Positions 1 to 10,930 of a stretch of DNA of 64,000 nt are shown here, in pieces. Every line of letters starts with the position of its first letter. Positions within the stretch are counted from its first letter, which is position 1. The notes under the pieces are model-generated. The model searched no databases. It saw only the letters and a program-made list of their open reading frames with translations, and was not told where the DNA came from. The stretch spans positions 808,501 through 872,500 of the forward strand of contig NC_044574.1 of NCBI RefSeq assembly GCF_901933205.1. The letters are read 5' to 3'. The DNA is from Camarhynchus parvulus. Its lineage: Eukaryota; Chordata; Aves; Passeriformes; Thraupidae. A program made the translations under genes and the position numbers.

Positions 1-840
1 TGAGGTTATTTATCTACTATTTATGAGGTTATTTAGGAATTAACACAACTTCTGAGGTTATTTATTATTGAGGTTATTTTTCTATCAATCTATTGAGGGT
101 ATTTATCTGTTATCTATTATTATCTATCATATCTATTGAGGTTATTGATGAATTAATCCAACTCTTATTCAAGGTTATTTATCTATTATTGAGGTTATTC
201 ATTTTTTAATATATTGAGGTTATTTATCTGTTATCTATCAGGTTATTGATGAACTAACCCAACCTCTGTTTGAGGTTAATTATCTATTATCAAGGTTATT
301 TCTCTATCAATATATTGAGATTATTTATCTATTATCTATCACATTATTGATGAATCAATCCAACCCCCCAATTTGAGGTTATTTATCTATTACTGAAGTT
401 ATTTTTCTATCAATATATTGAGGTTATTTATCTATTATCTAGCAGGTTATTGATGAATCAATCCAACCCCTATTTGAGGTTATTTATCTATTACTGAAGT
501 TATTTTTCTATCAATATATTGAGGTTATTTATCTATTATCTATCACATTATTGATGAATCAATCCAAGCCCCCAGTATGAGGTTAATTATCTATTACTGA
601 AGTTATTTTTCTATCACTATATTGAGGTTATTTTTTATTAAATATCACGTTACTGATGAATTAACCCAGCCTCTGTTTGAGGTTAATTGTCTACTATTGA
701 GGTTATTTATTTATTCATATGGAGAGGTTATTTTTTATTAAACATCAGGTTATTGATGAGTTAACCCAGCCTCTGTTTGAGGTTATTTATCCATTTAAAA
801 TCGTTCCCACAACCTCCTTCAGCACCTTCATCTTTCCCTC
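1..840 (+). repeat. AT-rich ~102-bp tandem array, left arm of inverted repeat
   Basis: The core motif GAGGTTATTTATCTATTA recurs throughout. The longer unit contains TTGATGAATCAATCC near 347, 449 and 551, giving a ~102-bp period. The array extends beyond the window start. Its last ~60 bp (782-840) match the reverse complement of 1021-1080 with about one mismatch and one indel. It therefore forms the left arm of a large palindromic arrangement with 1021-2105. Confidence 0.9.
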
Positions 841-1020
841 TGCAAATCTGAACTCGTTGCTGGCAAAATGCAACTCCTGCAACTCTCAGATTTCGTTTTT
901 GGACAGTTTTATTTTGCATTTCTGTGGTTTAAGGGTCTCTTCCCAACGTGAGGAGCTCCAGCTCAGCCAGGCAGTGCAGTGTGCTCTCGTTTGGGTTAAT
1001 TAACCCAAAGATGAAGAGGA

Positions 1021-2105
1021 GAGGGGAAAGATGAAGGTGCTGAAGGAGGTTGTGGGAACGATGTTAAATGGATAAATAACCTCAAACAGAGGCTGGGTTA
1101 ATTCATCAATAACCCGATATTTAATACAAAATGACCTCTTCATATGAATAAATAAATAACCTCAATAGTAGATAATTAAACAGAGGCTGGGTTAATTCAT
1201 AATAACCTGATAGATAATAAAAAATAACCTCTCCATATGAATAAATAAATAACCTTGAGAGTAGATAAATAACCTCAAACAGAGGTTGGGTTAATTGATC
1301 AATAACCTGGTATTTAATACAAAATAACCTCTACATATGAATAGATAAATAACCTCAATAGTACATAAATTAAACAGAGGCTGGGTTAATTCATAATAAC
1401 CTGATATTTAATAAAAAATAACCTCTATATATGGATAGATAAATAACCTCAATAGTAGATAAATAACCTCGAACAGAGGTTGGGTTAATTGATCAATAAC
1501 CTGATGTTTAATAAAAAATAACCTCAATATATTGATAGATAAATAACCTCAATAGTAGATAAATAACCTCGAATGGGGGTTGGGTTAATTGATCAATAAC
1601 CTGGTATTTAATAAAAAATAACCTCAATATATTGATAGATAAATAACCTCAATAGTAGATAAATAACCTCGAATAGGGGTTGGGTTAATTGATCAATAAC
1701 CTGGTATTTAATAAAAAATAACCTCAATATATTGATAGATAAATAACCTCAATAGAAGATAAATAACCTCGAATGGGGGTGTTAATTGATCAATAACCTT
1801 ATAAAAAATAACCTAATATATTGATGTATAACTTAATAAAAAAATAACCTCAATTATATTAATACGATAAAAATAACCTCAATAGCACATAAATAACCTT
1901 GAGTAGGGGTTGGGTTAATTGATCAATAACCTGATGTTTAATAAAAATTAACCTCAATGTATTGATAGATAAATAACCTTAATAGTAGATAAATAACCTC
2001 GAATGGGGGTTGGGTTAATTGATCAATAACCTGATGTTTAATAAAAAATAACCTCAATATATTGATAGATAAATAACCTCAATAGCAGATAAATAACCTT
2101 GAATG
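1021..2105 (-). repeat. AT-rich ~100-bp tandem array, right arm of inverted repeat
   Basis: The same repeat family as 1-840 in reverse orientation (AATAACCTCAATAGTAGATAA). The landmark GTTAATTGATCAATAACC recurs about every 100 bp near 1290, 1484, 1584 and 1684. Copies nearest 1790-1870 are degenerate or truncated. The 180-bp spacer to the left arm (841-1020) includes a 20-bp perfect palindrome at 990-1009 with core GGGTTAATTAACCC. Confidence 0.9.
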
Positions 2106-3129
2106 AAATTGGGTTAATTCACCTCCTGAGGCTGTGCCTGAGGGTGATTTCTCCTTGTTTTGGGGGATTTTGGGAGTGTTTGGGTGCTCTCCATGGCCAA
2201 AGGCAGAAGGGAGAGAATTCTGCCTGTTCTCCTCCTGCTGAAATGTCACCTCATCCAAACAGGAATGGTTCATTTAGCCCAGTTCTGTGGGAAACTGAGG
2301 CACACTTTGCCCCAAAAACTTGGAGTCCAAAGGCACTTTATCCTCAAAGCCACCAGCTCCTGGTTCAGCTTGCTGGTCCAGTAAAATGGTCGAAGGAGCA
2401 AAACGCACTGAATTAAATCTCCTTAAACCCAGGGGTGCTCTAGGCCCGGCTTAGGCCCCAGGGAGGGGCTCAGCAGGGCTGCTGCTGTTTGTTGTGGTGG
2501 GCAAAGCCACGGTGGCAACTTTGTGTGGGGCATTTTAAAAGAAAAGGTTAAACAAAAACGAGTTAACGATCAAATTGACAATGAAATCGGCCCCAATCCA
2601 GAGCTGTCAGAGGAGCCGAGAGCTGTCAGATGAGCCCAATTTCAGGAGCTGTAAAGGATAAACTGGAACCTCTTGTCATTTAGAAAAAAAAACCCCAAAC
2701 GTTTCAAATGTTAAAATTAAAATGTAACATTTATGCCAATCGATCTGTGAAATTTAGTGACAAAATTGGCAGCCTGCTCCAGCATAAAAACAGTTTGAGT
2801 CTTCTATTCCACAAAGGGGGATGGGATTTCCTCAAGAGAGGCTCGGGCTGGGCCGTCCTTGTCCCCAGGGAGGATTTGTGCCTGTCCCCAGGTGGGATTT
2901 GGGGTCAGCCCGACGCCCCGAGCCGTGAGCGGGGTGGGGATGAGCAGTTTAGGGCCGTGCCCCTCCCCGGGGTGTTTCCCTGCAGGATAATCCAGTCTGG
3001 GCTAGCTCATTGTGAAGGGGATTAAGGCTTTGGGGGAATAATGGGATCTTGGCAGCAGCTCCCCCGACACCTCCAAATCCCAAATCCCAAATCCCAGCAA
3101 TGTTCCCTCTCCCCATGGCCCTGCCCCGG

Positions 3130-3580
3130 GCTTGGCCTCTCCATCCTTTTGGGGTTTGGGGCTGACCCCACAGCAGAGGGACAGCCTGGAGTGTGCAGCT
3201 TTGGCTTTGCCCTTTTCCCGTTCCCAACCCGGGTTTGGGGCTGACCCCACAGCAGAGGGACAGCCTGGGCTGTCTGTGAGTGTGCAGGGTTTGGCTTTGC
3301 CCTTTTCCCTTTTCCAGCCTGGATTTGGGGCTGACCCCACAGCAGAGGGCTCTGTGTGAGTGTGCAGGGTTTGGCTTTGCCCTTTTCCCTTTTCCAGCCT
3401 GGATTTGGGGCTGACCCCACAGCAGAGGGATCTGTGTGAGTGTGCAGCTTTGGTTTGCTCTTTTCCCCATTCCCAACCCGGGTTTGGGGCTGACCCCACA
3501 GCAGAGGGACAGCCTGGGATCTGTGTGTGAGTGTGCAGGGTTTGGCTTTGCCCTTTTCCCCATTTCCAGCCCAGGAGGGA
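3130..3580 (+). repeat. Minisatellite, ~80-90-bp unit, about 5 copies
   Basis: GGGGCTGACCCCACAGCAG recurs at about 3159, 3238, 3329, 3409 and 3489. It alternates with a TTTGGCTTTGCCCTTTTCCC segment. The open frames of ~200 codons on the minus strand here are repeat translations. Confidence 0.85.
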
Positions 3581-4523
3581 GAGGGTCCAGCCGCTGGAAT
3601 TCTTTCCCTACAAAGCAGCTGCTGGGCTGGAGCCTCTTCCCCAGGCCGCTGTTTTCTCCTTTTGGGGGAAGATTTATCCATCTTTAGGAAATTCAGCTCA
3701 AGCTTGGCCTTGAGGGCAGAGTCCTGCTGCCACCACAGCTCTCAGCACCTTATTTCCCCCAGCCACCCAAAATCGGGCTCTGGGTGAGGTTTTAGGGAGC
3801 CCCTGAGGACCCAGGTGGGAATTTGGGGCTGCAGGCAGCCGTCCCACCTTAGGCAGGATTTGGGGTTTGAGCTGGGGCTGCTCAATGCCCACGGGGTGGC
3901 TTTGGGGCCACCAAGGGCCCTTCACACCTGATCACCAATTAAATTCTGTCGCTGACACTTCGCCAGTGTTTAGGAGCTCTCTCTCTTTTTTTTTTTTTTT
4001 TATATTTTGTTTTCCTTCTTAGTTATTTTTTCCCCTGACAGTAATTAAAAGTGAAATTGTACATTTCTTGACAGACTCTTGCACATATGGAGAGTTTGCA
4101 TTTAAACGTGCCTCTTTCAGTCATACAGATTTTGGGTGCTCTTTTTTTTCTTTATTTATTTATTTTCCCCCCGCCGGAATTTTCCCCCGGCGCTCAGCCC
4201 CAGCCTCTGCCTGGCCCTGTTCCTTCCCCAGCCTCATCCTCCCGCCGGTTTGGGGGCTCCTGGGGCTTGGGGTTGGGTTTGGGGTTAGGGGGGCTTCGTT
4301 TGGGGCCGCGTTAATTAATGCCGAGCTCCGCGTGGGGGGAACGGAGCCGTAAATTAGTGGGAGCTGGCTCCGGGCCAGGGAACAAAGTCCCTGCAACTCC
4401 ACGAGAGTGGGAGGAAAAGCTGGAGGAGGAGAAGGGAGAGGGGATGGGAAGGGAACGAGGCCGCCCAAGCGCCGGCCCCCTTTGTTGGGCGCCGTTGGAG
4501 ACGTTCCCTCCATCCCTGGGGGT

Positions 4524-4940
4524 CACAGAATCACAGAATCACAGAATTTCTAGGTCGGAAGAGACCTTTAAGATCATCGAGTCCAGCCCATCTTCTAACA
4601 CCTCAACTAGATCACGGCACCGAGTGCCAGATCCAGGCTCTTTTTAAACACATCAAGGGATGGTGACTCCACCACCTCCCTGAGTAGATGATTCCAGTAT
4701 TTGACCACTCTTTCTGTGAAAAACTTCCTCCTTAATTCCAGCCTGTACCTCCCTTGGCGCAGCTTGAGGCTGTGTCCTCTTGTTCTGTCTGTTGTTGCCC
4801 GGAGAAAGAGACCGACCCCAGCTCAGCACAGCCGCCCTTCAGGGAGCTGCAGAGAGTGACAAGGTCACCTCTGAGTCTCCTTTTCTCCAGGCTGAACAGC
4901 CCCAGCTCCCTCAGTCGTTCTTCATACGGCTTGTGTTCCT
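4524..4940 (-). mobile_element. CR1 LINE 3' fragment
   Basis: The 3' tail (CACAGAATC repeated three times) is followed by GGAAGAGACCTTTAAGATCA TCGAGTCCAGCCC and, farther in, CTCCTTTTCTCCAGGCTGAACAGCCCCAGCTCCCTCAG. This is one of the best preserved CR1 copies in the window. Confidence 0.93.
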
Positions 4941-5289
4941 GGGAGGACAGGACTCCATCCCATCCCTTCCCAGATTCCTGGGAATGAGCGGGGAGGAGGC
5001 TCTGGGGAAGCTCTGAGGGTGGCGATGAGCTCCCAGCGTTGGGAGTGAACGGACGGGGTTGAAGAGTCGCTCAACCTCTGAATTCCGGGGGGTTTTGCAG
5101 GCAGGAAACACCTCCAGAAAGGTGGGGAGCTCCGGGCACCGGCAGGCAGGGGTGCCAGGCTCGCTCACCTTGCTGGGAATTCTTTGTCCTGGCTGCGTTT
5201 GTGGGGCTGGTCCTTGGGATCCCCTCGCCTGCATCCCTTTCCTCTGCATCAGCTGCTGGTGGCCTGAAGCGGGAAAAAGGGCACGAAAA

Positions 5290-6040
5290 GAAGAAAAATG
5301 CTTTAAACCAGGAAACATGGCTCTAAAACAAGAAAAATGGCCCTAAAGCAGGAAAAAATGGCCCTAAAGCAGGAAATGTGGCCCTAAAACAGGAAATGTG
5401 GCCCTAAAACAAGAAAAGAATGCCCTAAAGCAGGAAAAAATGACCCTAAAACAGGAAAAATTTGCCCTAAAACAGGAAAAATGGGCCCAAAACAAGAAAA
5501 ATGGCTCTATAGCAGGAAAAATGGCCCTAAAACAGGAAAGATGGTCCTAAGGAAAGGAAAACTGCCTGAAAGCAGGAAACATGGCCCTAAAACAAAAAAA
5601 TCTACCTTAAATGAGGGAAAATGACCCTAAAAGAGGAAAAAATTGCCCTAAACCCGTAAAAAATGGCCCTAAAAGAAGAAAAATGGCTCTACAGCAGGAA
5701 AAAGATCCCTAAAGCAGGAAAGATGGTCCTAAGGAAAAAAAACTGCCTTAAAGCAGGAAACATGGCCCTAAAACAAGAAAAAACTGCCTGAAAGAAGGAA
5801 ATATGGCCCTAAAACAAGAAAAACTGCCTGAAAGAAGGAAATATGGCCCTAAAACAAGAAAATCTGCCTTAAAGCAGGAAAAATGACCCAAAACCAGGAA
5901 AAAATTGCCCTAAACCAGTAAAAAATGGCCCTAAAACAAGTAAAATGGCTCTATAGCAGGAAAAATGTCCTTAAAGCAGGAAAGATGGCCCCAAAACCAA
6001 GAAAAAACTGCTTTAAACAGGGAAGGCTGGCCCTGAGGCA
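5290..6040 (+). repeat. A-rich minisatellite, ~20-bp unit
   Basis: More than 30 imperfect copies of a unit resembling GGCCCTAAAACAGGAAAAAT. Some segments are duplicated as larger blocks; for example AAACTGCCTGAAAGAAGG appears twice in a row near 5785-5835. Confidence 0.9.
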
Positions 6041-6814
6041 GGTATTCGGTGTGCCAGGGATGGGATTTGCAGAGCTGTGTCCCTGTGGTGCTGTCAGACA
6101 CGGCCCAAGGACACCCCAGGCCCAGGACACACCTGTGTGGCCTCAGGTGCTGCCAGGGGTGACCTTGCGGAGCCTCTGGTGTCCCAGTGCAGGCCCCAGC
6201 AGGGAACATCTGGCCAGATGTGCTGGGCTGGGCTGCCCCGAGCCTCGGGGGGACAGCGACGCTCTAAAGCAGATGAATTAATTAAAATAAATGGAATGAA
6301 AATAAATCCCAGGCTCCCAAACAGGAGCAAAGTGCTCCCAGGTGGCTCTGCTGCCCTCAGATCCCAGCGGGGTTTTTTTCTGGTGCCCCAAAGAGGGAAT
6401 GTGCCAAGGGAAAATGAGAATCCCCCGTTTGAACTCCTGCCTCCGTGCAGGGTTTGTGTTCCCCTCCAGAAACACCTGGATTAGGGAATTGTTTGGGTTT
6501 TCATGGGCTCTTTGGGCAGTGCCAGCTGCCAGGGGAATTTCAGGGTGTATCACGAGCAGGTGGTTATTAATTGTGATAATTAAATGTGCAGAGCATTCAG
6601 GGGCAGTGACATCAGCCAGTTCCACCCCTGGAAAACGGAGAGACAGGAGGCTGGTAATGACTGGGATGACAAAAATAACAGGAATGAAATTAAGCCAGAA
6701 ATGAGGATAATTTATTCAAGTCCCTGGAAATCAGCTTGGCTGTTTGCATGCCTGGAGAAGCACGGAGAGCAAGGCAGGGATGCTTTAATAATGAGAGAAT
6801 CTCTCCTCCTGCAG

Positions 6815-6868
6815 GTTGTTGGTCTCCTCCTGCCCAACCAGACCCTGGCCTCCACTGTGTTTTGGCAG
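6815..6868 (+). CDS. SFXN5: SFXN5 internal coding exon (exon 1 of 7 in this window)
   Basis: This 54-bp exon encodes 18 residues, VVGLLLPNQTLASTVFWQ, which match vertebrate sideroflexin 5 just before its WLNQSHNA segment. It sits between a pyrimidine-rich acceptor ending TCCTGCAG (AG at 6813-6814) and a GTGAGG donor at 6869. Both ends are phase 0. The residues form the hydrophobic core of the first predicted membrane segment of the sideroflexin fold. Sideroflexins are multi-pass proteins of the mitochondrial inner membrane. SFXN1 imports serine for one-carbon metabolism, and SFXN5 has been linked to citrate or tricarboxylate transport in brain, a less settled role. The preceding exons, which encode the N-terminus and the HPDT motif, were not found between 1 and 6814 and are presumably upstream. 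Assignment to SFXN5 rather than SFXN1-4 rests on the joined sequence of all seven exons. Confidence 0.94.
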
Positions 6869-7445
6869 GTGAGGCTCCTTGGGAAGGGTGGGAATGTGGG
6901 GAGGTGTCTGGGTTTGAAAAGCCAGGTGTCTGCTGAGGAAGGCAGGAGCCTCCCCTGAAATGGAAAATGTAAATCCCTTCCCTACAAATTATTGTAATTT
7001 TGAAATTAAGGGGCTCTCAGGGAAAGATATGGGAGCAGGAATAACAGTTCTTTAACAGGAATATTAAAAACACAAATGCAGTAGTACAAAACAAGCATGA
7101 CAGAGTGAGAATGTGCCCTGTCCCCCTGTGTGCCGGGGGTGGCACAGCCCCATCCCATGGGGGCTCAGCCCTCCTGCAGTGCCAGCTGTGCTGCTGCTGG
7201 AGCAGGGATCCTGCACAAGGGGGGAGTTTTCCTCTGCAGCTCCAGGGCTGCTGCAGATGGGCCTGGGCTCCCTCTGGCAATGCAGGGCAGCAGAAAGCTG
7301 CTCCTCTGGCAATGCAGCGGGCAAAGGCTGCTGTGCTGCTCCAGGCTCAGATTGGATCCAGGTAGGAATGCTTGGCTCCTCCCCTGGGCGCAGCATCTCC
7401 CCATGGGATGCTGGAATTGGATCAGCCCTGCAGGGACACTCACTG

Positions 7446-7555
7446 GCCATGGACAGCAGATAATTAATGATTAATGGCCCATGAACAGCAGATAAGTAAT
7501 GATTAATGGCCCATGAACAGCAGATAAGTAATGATTAATGGCCCATGGACAGCAG
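7446..7555 (+). repeat. 31-bp tandem repeat, ~3 copies
   Basis: The unit GATTAATGGCCCATGAACAG followed by CAGATAAGTAAT is repeated three times with few changes. The copies are near-identical, suggesting recent amplification. Confidence 0.85.
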
Positions 7556-8506
7556 AGATCTCCTGCAGGGAGGATTGGCTGTGGAAGAGATAACAAAAAC
7601 TGCCCCATGAACAGCAGATCCCTGCCCCAGCTCTGACAGGTGGCAATGGAATACACACTGATCTTGCAGCCCAGGACAGGAGGGAAGAGCTGGGCTTTGC
7701 CCAGAGGACAGACTGCAGCTGTGGCTGTCCCTCCTGGCCGTGCTTTAGGGACAGGCTGTGCCTGGATCCCTTCAGGGAAAGGCCTGCAAGGGGCTGGAAA
7801 CAAATCTGGGCTCCCCTTTCCACCCCACACCTTCCTGTGCCATGGCAAGGAAGAGGCAGAGCAGGCCAGAAGCAAAAATCAGATTTTGGAGCCATTTTGT
7901 CAGGGTGTAAGTGATTCTTCCATGTGCACATCGATGGAGGGGCTGGCCCTAAACCCACCCATCTGCCTTTGGGAGGATGAGGAGCTGGGATTTTCCTTGG
8001 GGAAGGATGTTGGAAGGGCTGGGGATGATGGGAGGCCCTGTTGCTGGGAATTTTGGGAATAGGTGTTCATGGCAAAGCCCAGGAGCCCTGCACTGAGTCT
8101 GCCACAGGAACTCTGCGGGAAAACAATCTGTGTGTAGGGAGGTGCTGGTGTGATTTCCCATTCACATTCTGGGAATTAAGAGTAAGGGGAGGAAGCAGGC
8201 ATGGGAAGGAGAGCTCCATAGTAAACACACCACGAGTGTGATTCCGTCGCCAGCTGAAACGAAGGAACGAGTTATTTTCAGCCTCCTTTCTGTGGCAAAT
8301 GTCTTTTTATTGTCTGCACTGAGAGTGGGGATGGAGCTGTGCAGTCAGGAAGGCTCAGAGCAGGGTGGGATCTGCCTGGAGTGTGGGGATCTGCCACGAG
8401 TTTGGGGTGTGCTGGGTCTGGCTGGGAGCTGCCCCACAGGAGGAGTGGCTGGGGACATCCTGGGTCACTCAGGGCTTTGAAGGCCGCTCACCTGCCCTGT
8501 CTGGAG

Positions 8507-8685
8507 ACATCTGGGATGGAATCCCAGGCTGGTTTGGGTGGGAAGGGACCATAAATCCCATCCCATTCCACCCCAGGTGAGCAGGGACACCTCCCACCAT
8601 CCCAGGGGGCTCCAAGCCCTGTCCAGCCTGGCCTTGGACACTTCCAGGGATTCGGGGGCAGCCCCAAGTGCTCTGTTCCAGCCAG
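8507..8685 (-). mobile_element. CR1 LINE fragment
   Basis: Contains TTTGGGTGGGAAGGGACC, the GCAGGGACACCTCCCACC box and TCCAGCCTGGCCTTGGACAC, the usual order of a minus-strand CR1 3' end. Confidence 0.85.
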
Positions 8686-8831
8686 TTTAATGCCATGTGT
8701 GTCCATGAGCTGGGCCATCTGCTCATCTCCTGCTCCTCAGAAGCCTCTTGGGAGCCTGTGGAGCTCAGGAAGGGCCTGCTGGAATGGCACTGCTGCATCC
8801 TGACTGCATGTGGGTTTGGCCAGGACGCCTG

Positions 8832-9042
8832 GAGGAATTCCTTCACATTAAGGGAGATTGGATATTGGCAGGGGCTGCCCAGGGAGGTGGTGGAGACCCC
8901 ATCCCTGGAGATATCCCAGGAAGGCCTGGACGTGGCACTCAGAGCTCTGGGCTGGGGACAAGGGGGAAACAGGCACAGCTTGGGTTGGGTGACCCTGGAG
9001 GGATTTTCCAGCCTCAGTGATCCTGGGATTCTGTGGGATTAA
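8832..9042 (+). mobile_element. CR1 LINE 3' fragment
   Basis: GAATTCCTTCACATTAAGGG, GCTGCCCAGGGAGGTGGTGG and a terminal CCAGCCTCAGTGATCCTGGG ATTCTGTG, in CR1 sense order. Confidence 0.9.
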
Positions 9043-9294
9043 AACCCAACAGCAGTGAGGGAGATGGGACCAGGAGAGGAGTTGCCCATCCAGGGAAGCA
9101 GAGCTGCCCTTGGGACACCGGACACCTCGGAATTCCCATCCCTCCTTTTGAAAGGCATCAACTCACACCTAGACCCTGCAGCAGCGAGGTGCTGTGCTGG
9201 GAGCAGTCCAAGGGCACATGAGATTTCCCTCAGAACTCCCAGAAGGTCAGATTTTGTTGGGTTTGTGCTGATGCTGTGTCTCTGTGTCCCGCAG

Positions 9295-9351
9295 TGGTTG
9301 AACCAGAGCCACAACGCGTGTGTGAACTATGCAAACCGCAACGCGAGCAAG
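9295..9351 (+). CDS. SFXN5: SFXN5 internal coding exon (exon 2 of 7)
   Basis: This 57-bp exon encodes 19 residues, [19 protein letters not shown]. It carries the family signature N-Q-S-x-N-A-x-x-N-Y-x-N-R, in which the Asn-rich loop follows the first membrane segment. The acceptor is TGTCCCGCAG (AG at 9293-9294) and the donor is AAG|GTGAGC at 9352. Both ends are phase 0 and join directly to the FWQ end of the previous exon. [13 protein letters not shown] is the SFXN5 form; SFXN1-3 have a different spacer (NAVVNYTNR type). The intron begins with only about 15 bp of unique sequence before a minisatellite containing several GTGAGG donor-like motifs, which makes donor choice here worth checking in transcripts. 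Confidence 0.96.
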
Positions 9352-9365
9352 GTGAGCCAGCTGTC

Positions 9366-9850
9366 GCCGTGAGGTGACAAACACCCCTGGGTCCTGATTC
9401 CAGGGTGAGGGGGGCTGAAAAACTTCTTTTGTCCCTGACTTCAGGGCAGTGAGGGTGGCCATGACAAACCTCTCTGGGCCCTGATTCCAGGGTGAAGGTG
9501 GGGGTGACAAACACCCCTGGTTCCTGATTCCAGGGTGAGGGTGGCTGACAAACCTCCCTGGTTCCTGTCTCCAGAGCAGTGAGGGTGACTGTGACAAACC
9601 TCTCTAGGCCCTGATTTCAGGGACCGAGTGTGCCTGACAAACCTCTCTGGGCCCTGACTCTGGTGCAGTGACAGTGGCCATGACAAACCTCTCTGGTCCC
9701 TGATTTCAGGGTGAGGGTGGCCATGACAAACCTCTCTGGTCCCTGATTTCAGGGTGAGGGTGGCCATGACAAACCTCCCTGGTTCCTGATTCCAGAGCAT
9801 TGAGGGTGACCATGACAAACCTCCCTGGGCCCTAACTTCATGGTGAGGGT
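9366..9850 (+). repeat. Minisatellite, ~45-60-bp unit, next to the exon-2 donor
   Basis: Each unit has the pattern TGACAAACCTCTCTGGGCCC, TGATTCCAG, GGTGAGGGTGGCCA. There are about 10 copies, starting ~14 bp after the genuine donor at 9352. Donor-like GTGAGG follows an AG-G context at about 9405, 9535, 9711, 9754 and 9843. Confidence 0.88.
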
Positions 9851-9852
9851 GG

Positions 9853-10190
9853 TAAAAATGAAAAGGAGCAGGTTCAATGGAGCTGCCCAAAAAGAACTTT
9901 AACAACAGAGTGAAAAACAACAAACATGGAGAAGTTGAGCAGGGGCAGGATCCAAAGACCTGAGACAAAGGGGAAGCAACAATATATACACTTGGGGGTG
10001 GAACATTCTGGAACTATAACCATACAGGGGAAACAAGTAACCAATAGGGGAGCAGAACTTCGTGAAACATACAGGGGATACATAACAGGGCATAGCCAAT
10101 AGGGGAGCAGGACTTGGACAGCTTAGCATAACACCAAAGGCTTGTGGGGGAACTCTCAAGCTCACCCTAAGTTAAACAAATGATTCCCAG
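9853..10190 (-). mobile_element. Endogenous-retrovirus LTR-like block (minus strand)
   Basis: Read on the minus strand, the block has two CCAAT-type elements (CCCTATTGG at two sites ~70 bp apart, within a duplicated module) followed by a TATATA element near 9983-9988. This is the layout of a retroviral U3 promoter. The duplicated module AATAGGGGAGCAGRACTT is visible at about 10043 and 10101. Terminal repeats and target duplication were not resolved and no retroviral coding sequence is present. It is most likely a solo LTR fragment. Confidence 0.5.
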
Positions 10191-10334
10191 GGCTCAAAAC
10201 TCACACCTGGTTCTTTTGGGGTAAAATCTGGCTGACTTTGAATCACAGCTGTGCTAATTCCTACACACAGCCATGAGGCAGCTGTGGGCCTGCCCTGGGG
10301 CATTCCCACATGGAAACACCAATCCTGCCTCTTC

Positions 10335-10398
10335 TGTGGCCATGAAACCTCTGGGGTGACCATGAAACCTCTGGGGTGACCATGAAACCTCTGGGGTG
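10335..10398 (+). repeat. 22-bp tandem repeat, 3 copies
   Basis: The unit CCATGAAACCTCTGGGGTGA is repeated three times, the last copy slightly diverged. It resembles the flanking 9366-9850 minisatellite (CCATGACAAACCTCTCTGG) and may be derived from the same ancestor. Confidence 0.8.
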
Positions 10399-10654
10399 GC
10401 CACTGGGGGATGTCTAGACTGGCCATTGTCCCGTGTTTAAACTCAGTGTAACCAGCACAAGGATCTGGGAATCACTCCAGGCACAGAAATGAGGCTCAGG
10501 GCCTTGGAGCTGAACCAGTCCATGGTCCCAACTGGTCTGGAATGGATTAACTGGGATCTGAAAGAGCACAGAGCAGAATGGTGCCTGGGTTGGGGGAGCA
10601 GGAGGAAGCTCCATCATCCCATCTCCCAAGGCTTTTGTTCGTGCTGGTGGCAGT

Positions 10655-10930
10655 GGGAAGTGCTGGGGCTGTTCCTAGGGAGTGCTGGGGCTGTTCCTGC
10701 TCCATCCTTGGTGGGGCTGTCCCTGCTCCATCCTTGGTGGGGCTGTTCCTGCTCCATCCTTGGTGGGGCTGTTCCTGCTCCATCCTTGGTGGGGCTGTCC
10801 CTGGGGAGTGCTGGGGCTGTCCCTTTTCCACCCTTGGTGGGGCTGTCCCTGCTCCATCCTTGGTGGGGCTGTCCCTGGAAAGTGCTGGGGCTGTCCCTGC
10901 TCCATCTTGGTGATTCTGTCCCTGCTCCCT
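10655..10930 (+). repeat. 26-bp minisatellite, ~10 copies
   Basis: The unit TCCTGCTCCATCCTTGGTGG followed by GGCTGT alternates with a GGGAGTGCTGGGGCTGTTCC variant. Frames are open on both strands because of the repeat and are not coding. Confidence 0.88.

Larger units (their letters stand above)
1..6814. other. SFXN5 intron (partial): upstream flank of the first exon seen
   Basis: No exon was recognised here; the conserved SFXN5 segment that should precede VVGLLLPN (MPFRMSGYIPFG-like) is absent. Contents are the AT-rich inverted array (1-2105), an 80-90-bp minisatellite (3130-3580), a GC-rich CpG-containing stretch around 4170-4500, a minus-strand CR1 (4524-4940) and a ~20-bp A-rich minisatellite (5290-6040). 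I see nothing specific in 2106-3130, 3590-4170 or 6040-6814 apart from a T tract near 3987-4002. Confidence 0.6.
6869..9294 (+). other. SFXN5 intron between exons 1 and 2
   Basis: This 2.4-kb intron runs from GTGAGG to CCCGCAG. It holds a 31-bp tandem repeat (7446-7555) and two CR1 fragments in opposite orientations (8507-8685 minus, 8832-9042 plus). The remaining sequence is unremarkable, moderately GC-rich DNA without recognisable features. Confidence 0.75.

Noticed and set aside
1..2105. Telomeric or centromeric satellite
   Set aside because: No TTAGGG arrays occur, and the unit and inverted layout fit a local minisatellite palindrome better.
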